Program-made: the position numbers and the translations under genes | Part shown: piece by piece, positions 63,934 through 64,000 of the stretch | Layout: each line of letters begins with the position of its first letter | Position numbering within the stretch: the stretch's first letter is position 1 | Notes under the pieces: generated by a model | The model's input: the letters and a program-made list of their open reading frames with translations, nothing else | The model's database searches: none | What the model was told of the DNA's origin: nothing | Origin: Melitaea cinxia | Lineage: Eukaryota > Arthropoda > Insecta > Lepidoptera > Nymphalidae | NCBI RefSeq assembly: GCF_905220565.1 | Contig: NC_059414.1 | Location: 13,390,001-13,454,000 of the forward strand | DNA: 64,000 bases | Direction of reading: 5' to 3'

Positions 63934-64000
63934 GTAAGTTAACTAGTGATGAAACGTCGCTTTACCGCTCTAATATACGATAATGCCGCATGCATGTCCA

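Noticed and set aside
1..64000. CRISPR array, operon, riboswitch or bacterial insertion sequence
   Set aside because: None seen. Spliced genes, LTR retrotransposons and SINEs show nuclear insect DNA.

Overview
The window is nuclear DNA of an insect, most likely a moth or butterfly. It is AT-rich and has long introns, GT-AG splicing and poly(A) signals. It is full of short interspersed repeats of lepidopteran style: tRNA-headed SINEs, LINE 3' ends with short simple tails, Helitron-like pieces ending in CTAGT, and MITEs. The species cannot be named from sequence alone.

Two host protein genes stand out, both on the + strand. The first (30892-41752) is a twelve-exon 3' portion of a LIM-domain gene of the LMO7/Smallish (smash) type. 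All twelve exons join in frame, giving about 1,341 residues ending in one LIM domain and a C-terminal SCV tail. Its 5' exons were not found. The second (58546-61602) is an uninterrupted 1,018-codon reading frame for an ankyrin-repeat TRPA channel, best matched to pyrexia (pyx). A possible first coding exon of a third gene lies at the right edge (63912-63933).

Two complete BEL/Pao LTR retrotransposons are present, both apparently recent. One is on + (6195-13480): 506-bp identical LTRs, ACGAT target duplication, tRNA-Phe primer site, 1,736-aa Gag-Pol. The other is on - (45235-51606): 279-bp identical LTRs, GATTC target duplication, probable tRNA-Tyr primer site, 1,710-aa Gag-Pol. They belong to different lineages and neither has an env frame.

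Layout: 1-6.2 kb repeats and MITEs; 6.2-13.5 kb BEL/Pao 1; 13.5-30.9 kb gene-poor sequence with SINEs, Helitron-like pieces and a Harbinger-like MITE; 30.9-44.5 kb smash exons and probable 3' UTR; 45.2-51.6 kb BEL/Pao 2; 51.6-58.5 kb LINE remnants and AT-rich spacer; 58.5-61.6 kb pyx; 61.6-64 kb spacer with a 5S rRNA-derived pseudogene and a SINE.

The most unusual structure is at the 3' end of smash. The last 17 codons of the gene, stop codon included, sit in a 63-bp minisatellite of nine copies (41700-42256). Each copy repeats the last LIM cysteine pair, the SCV tail and an in-frame TAG. The intron just before this exon is almost entirely TG repeat. I found no operon, CRISPR array or obviously new enzymatic system; the two host genes are not visibly connected in function.
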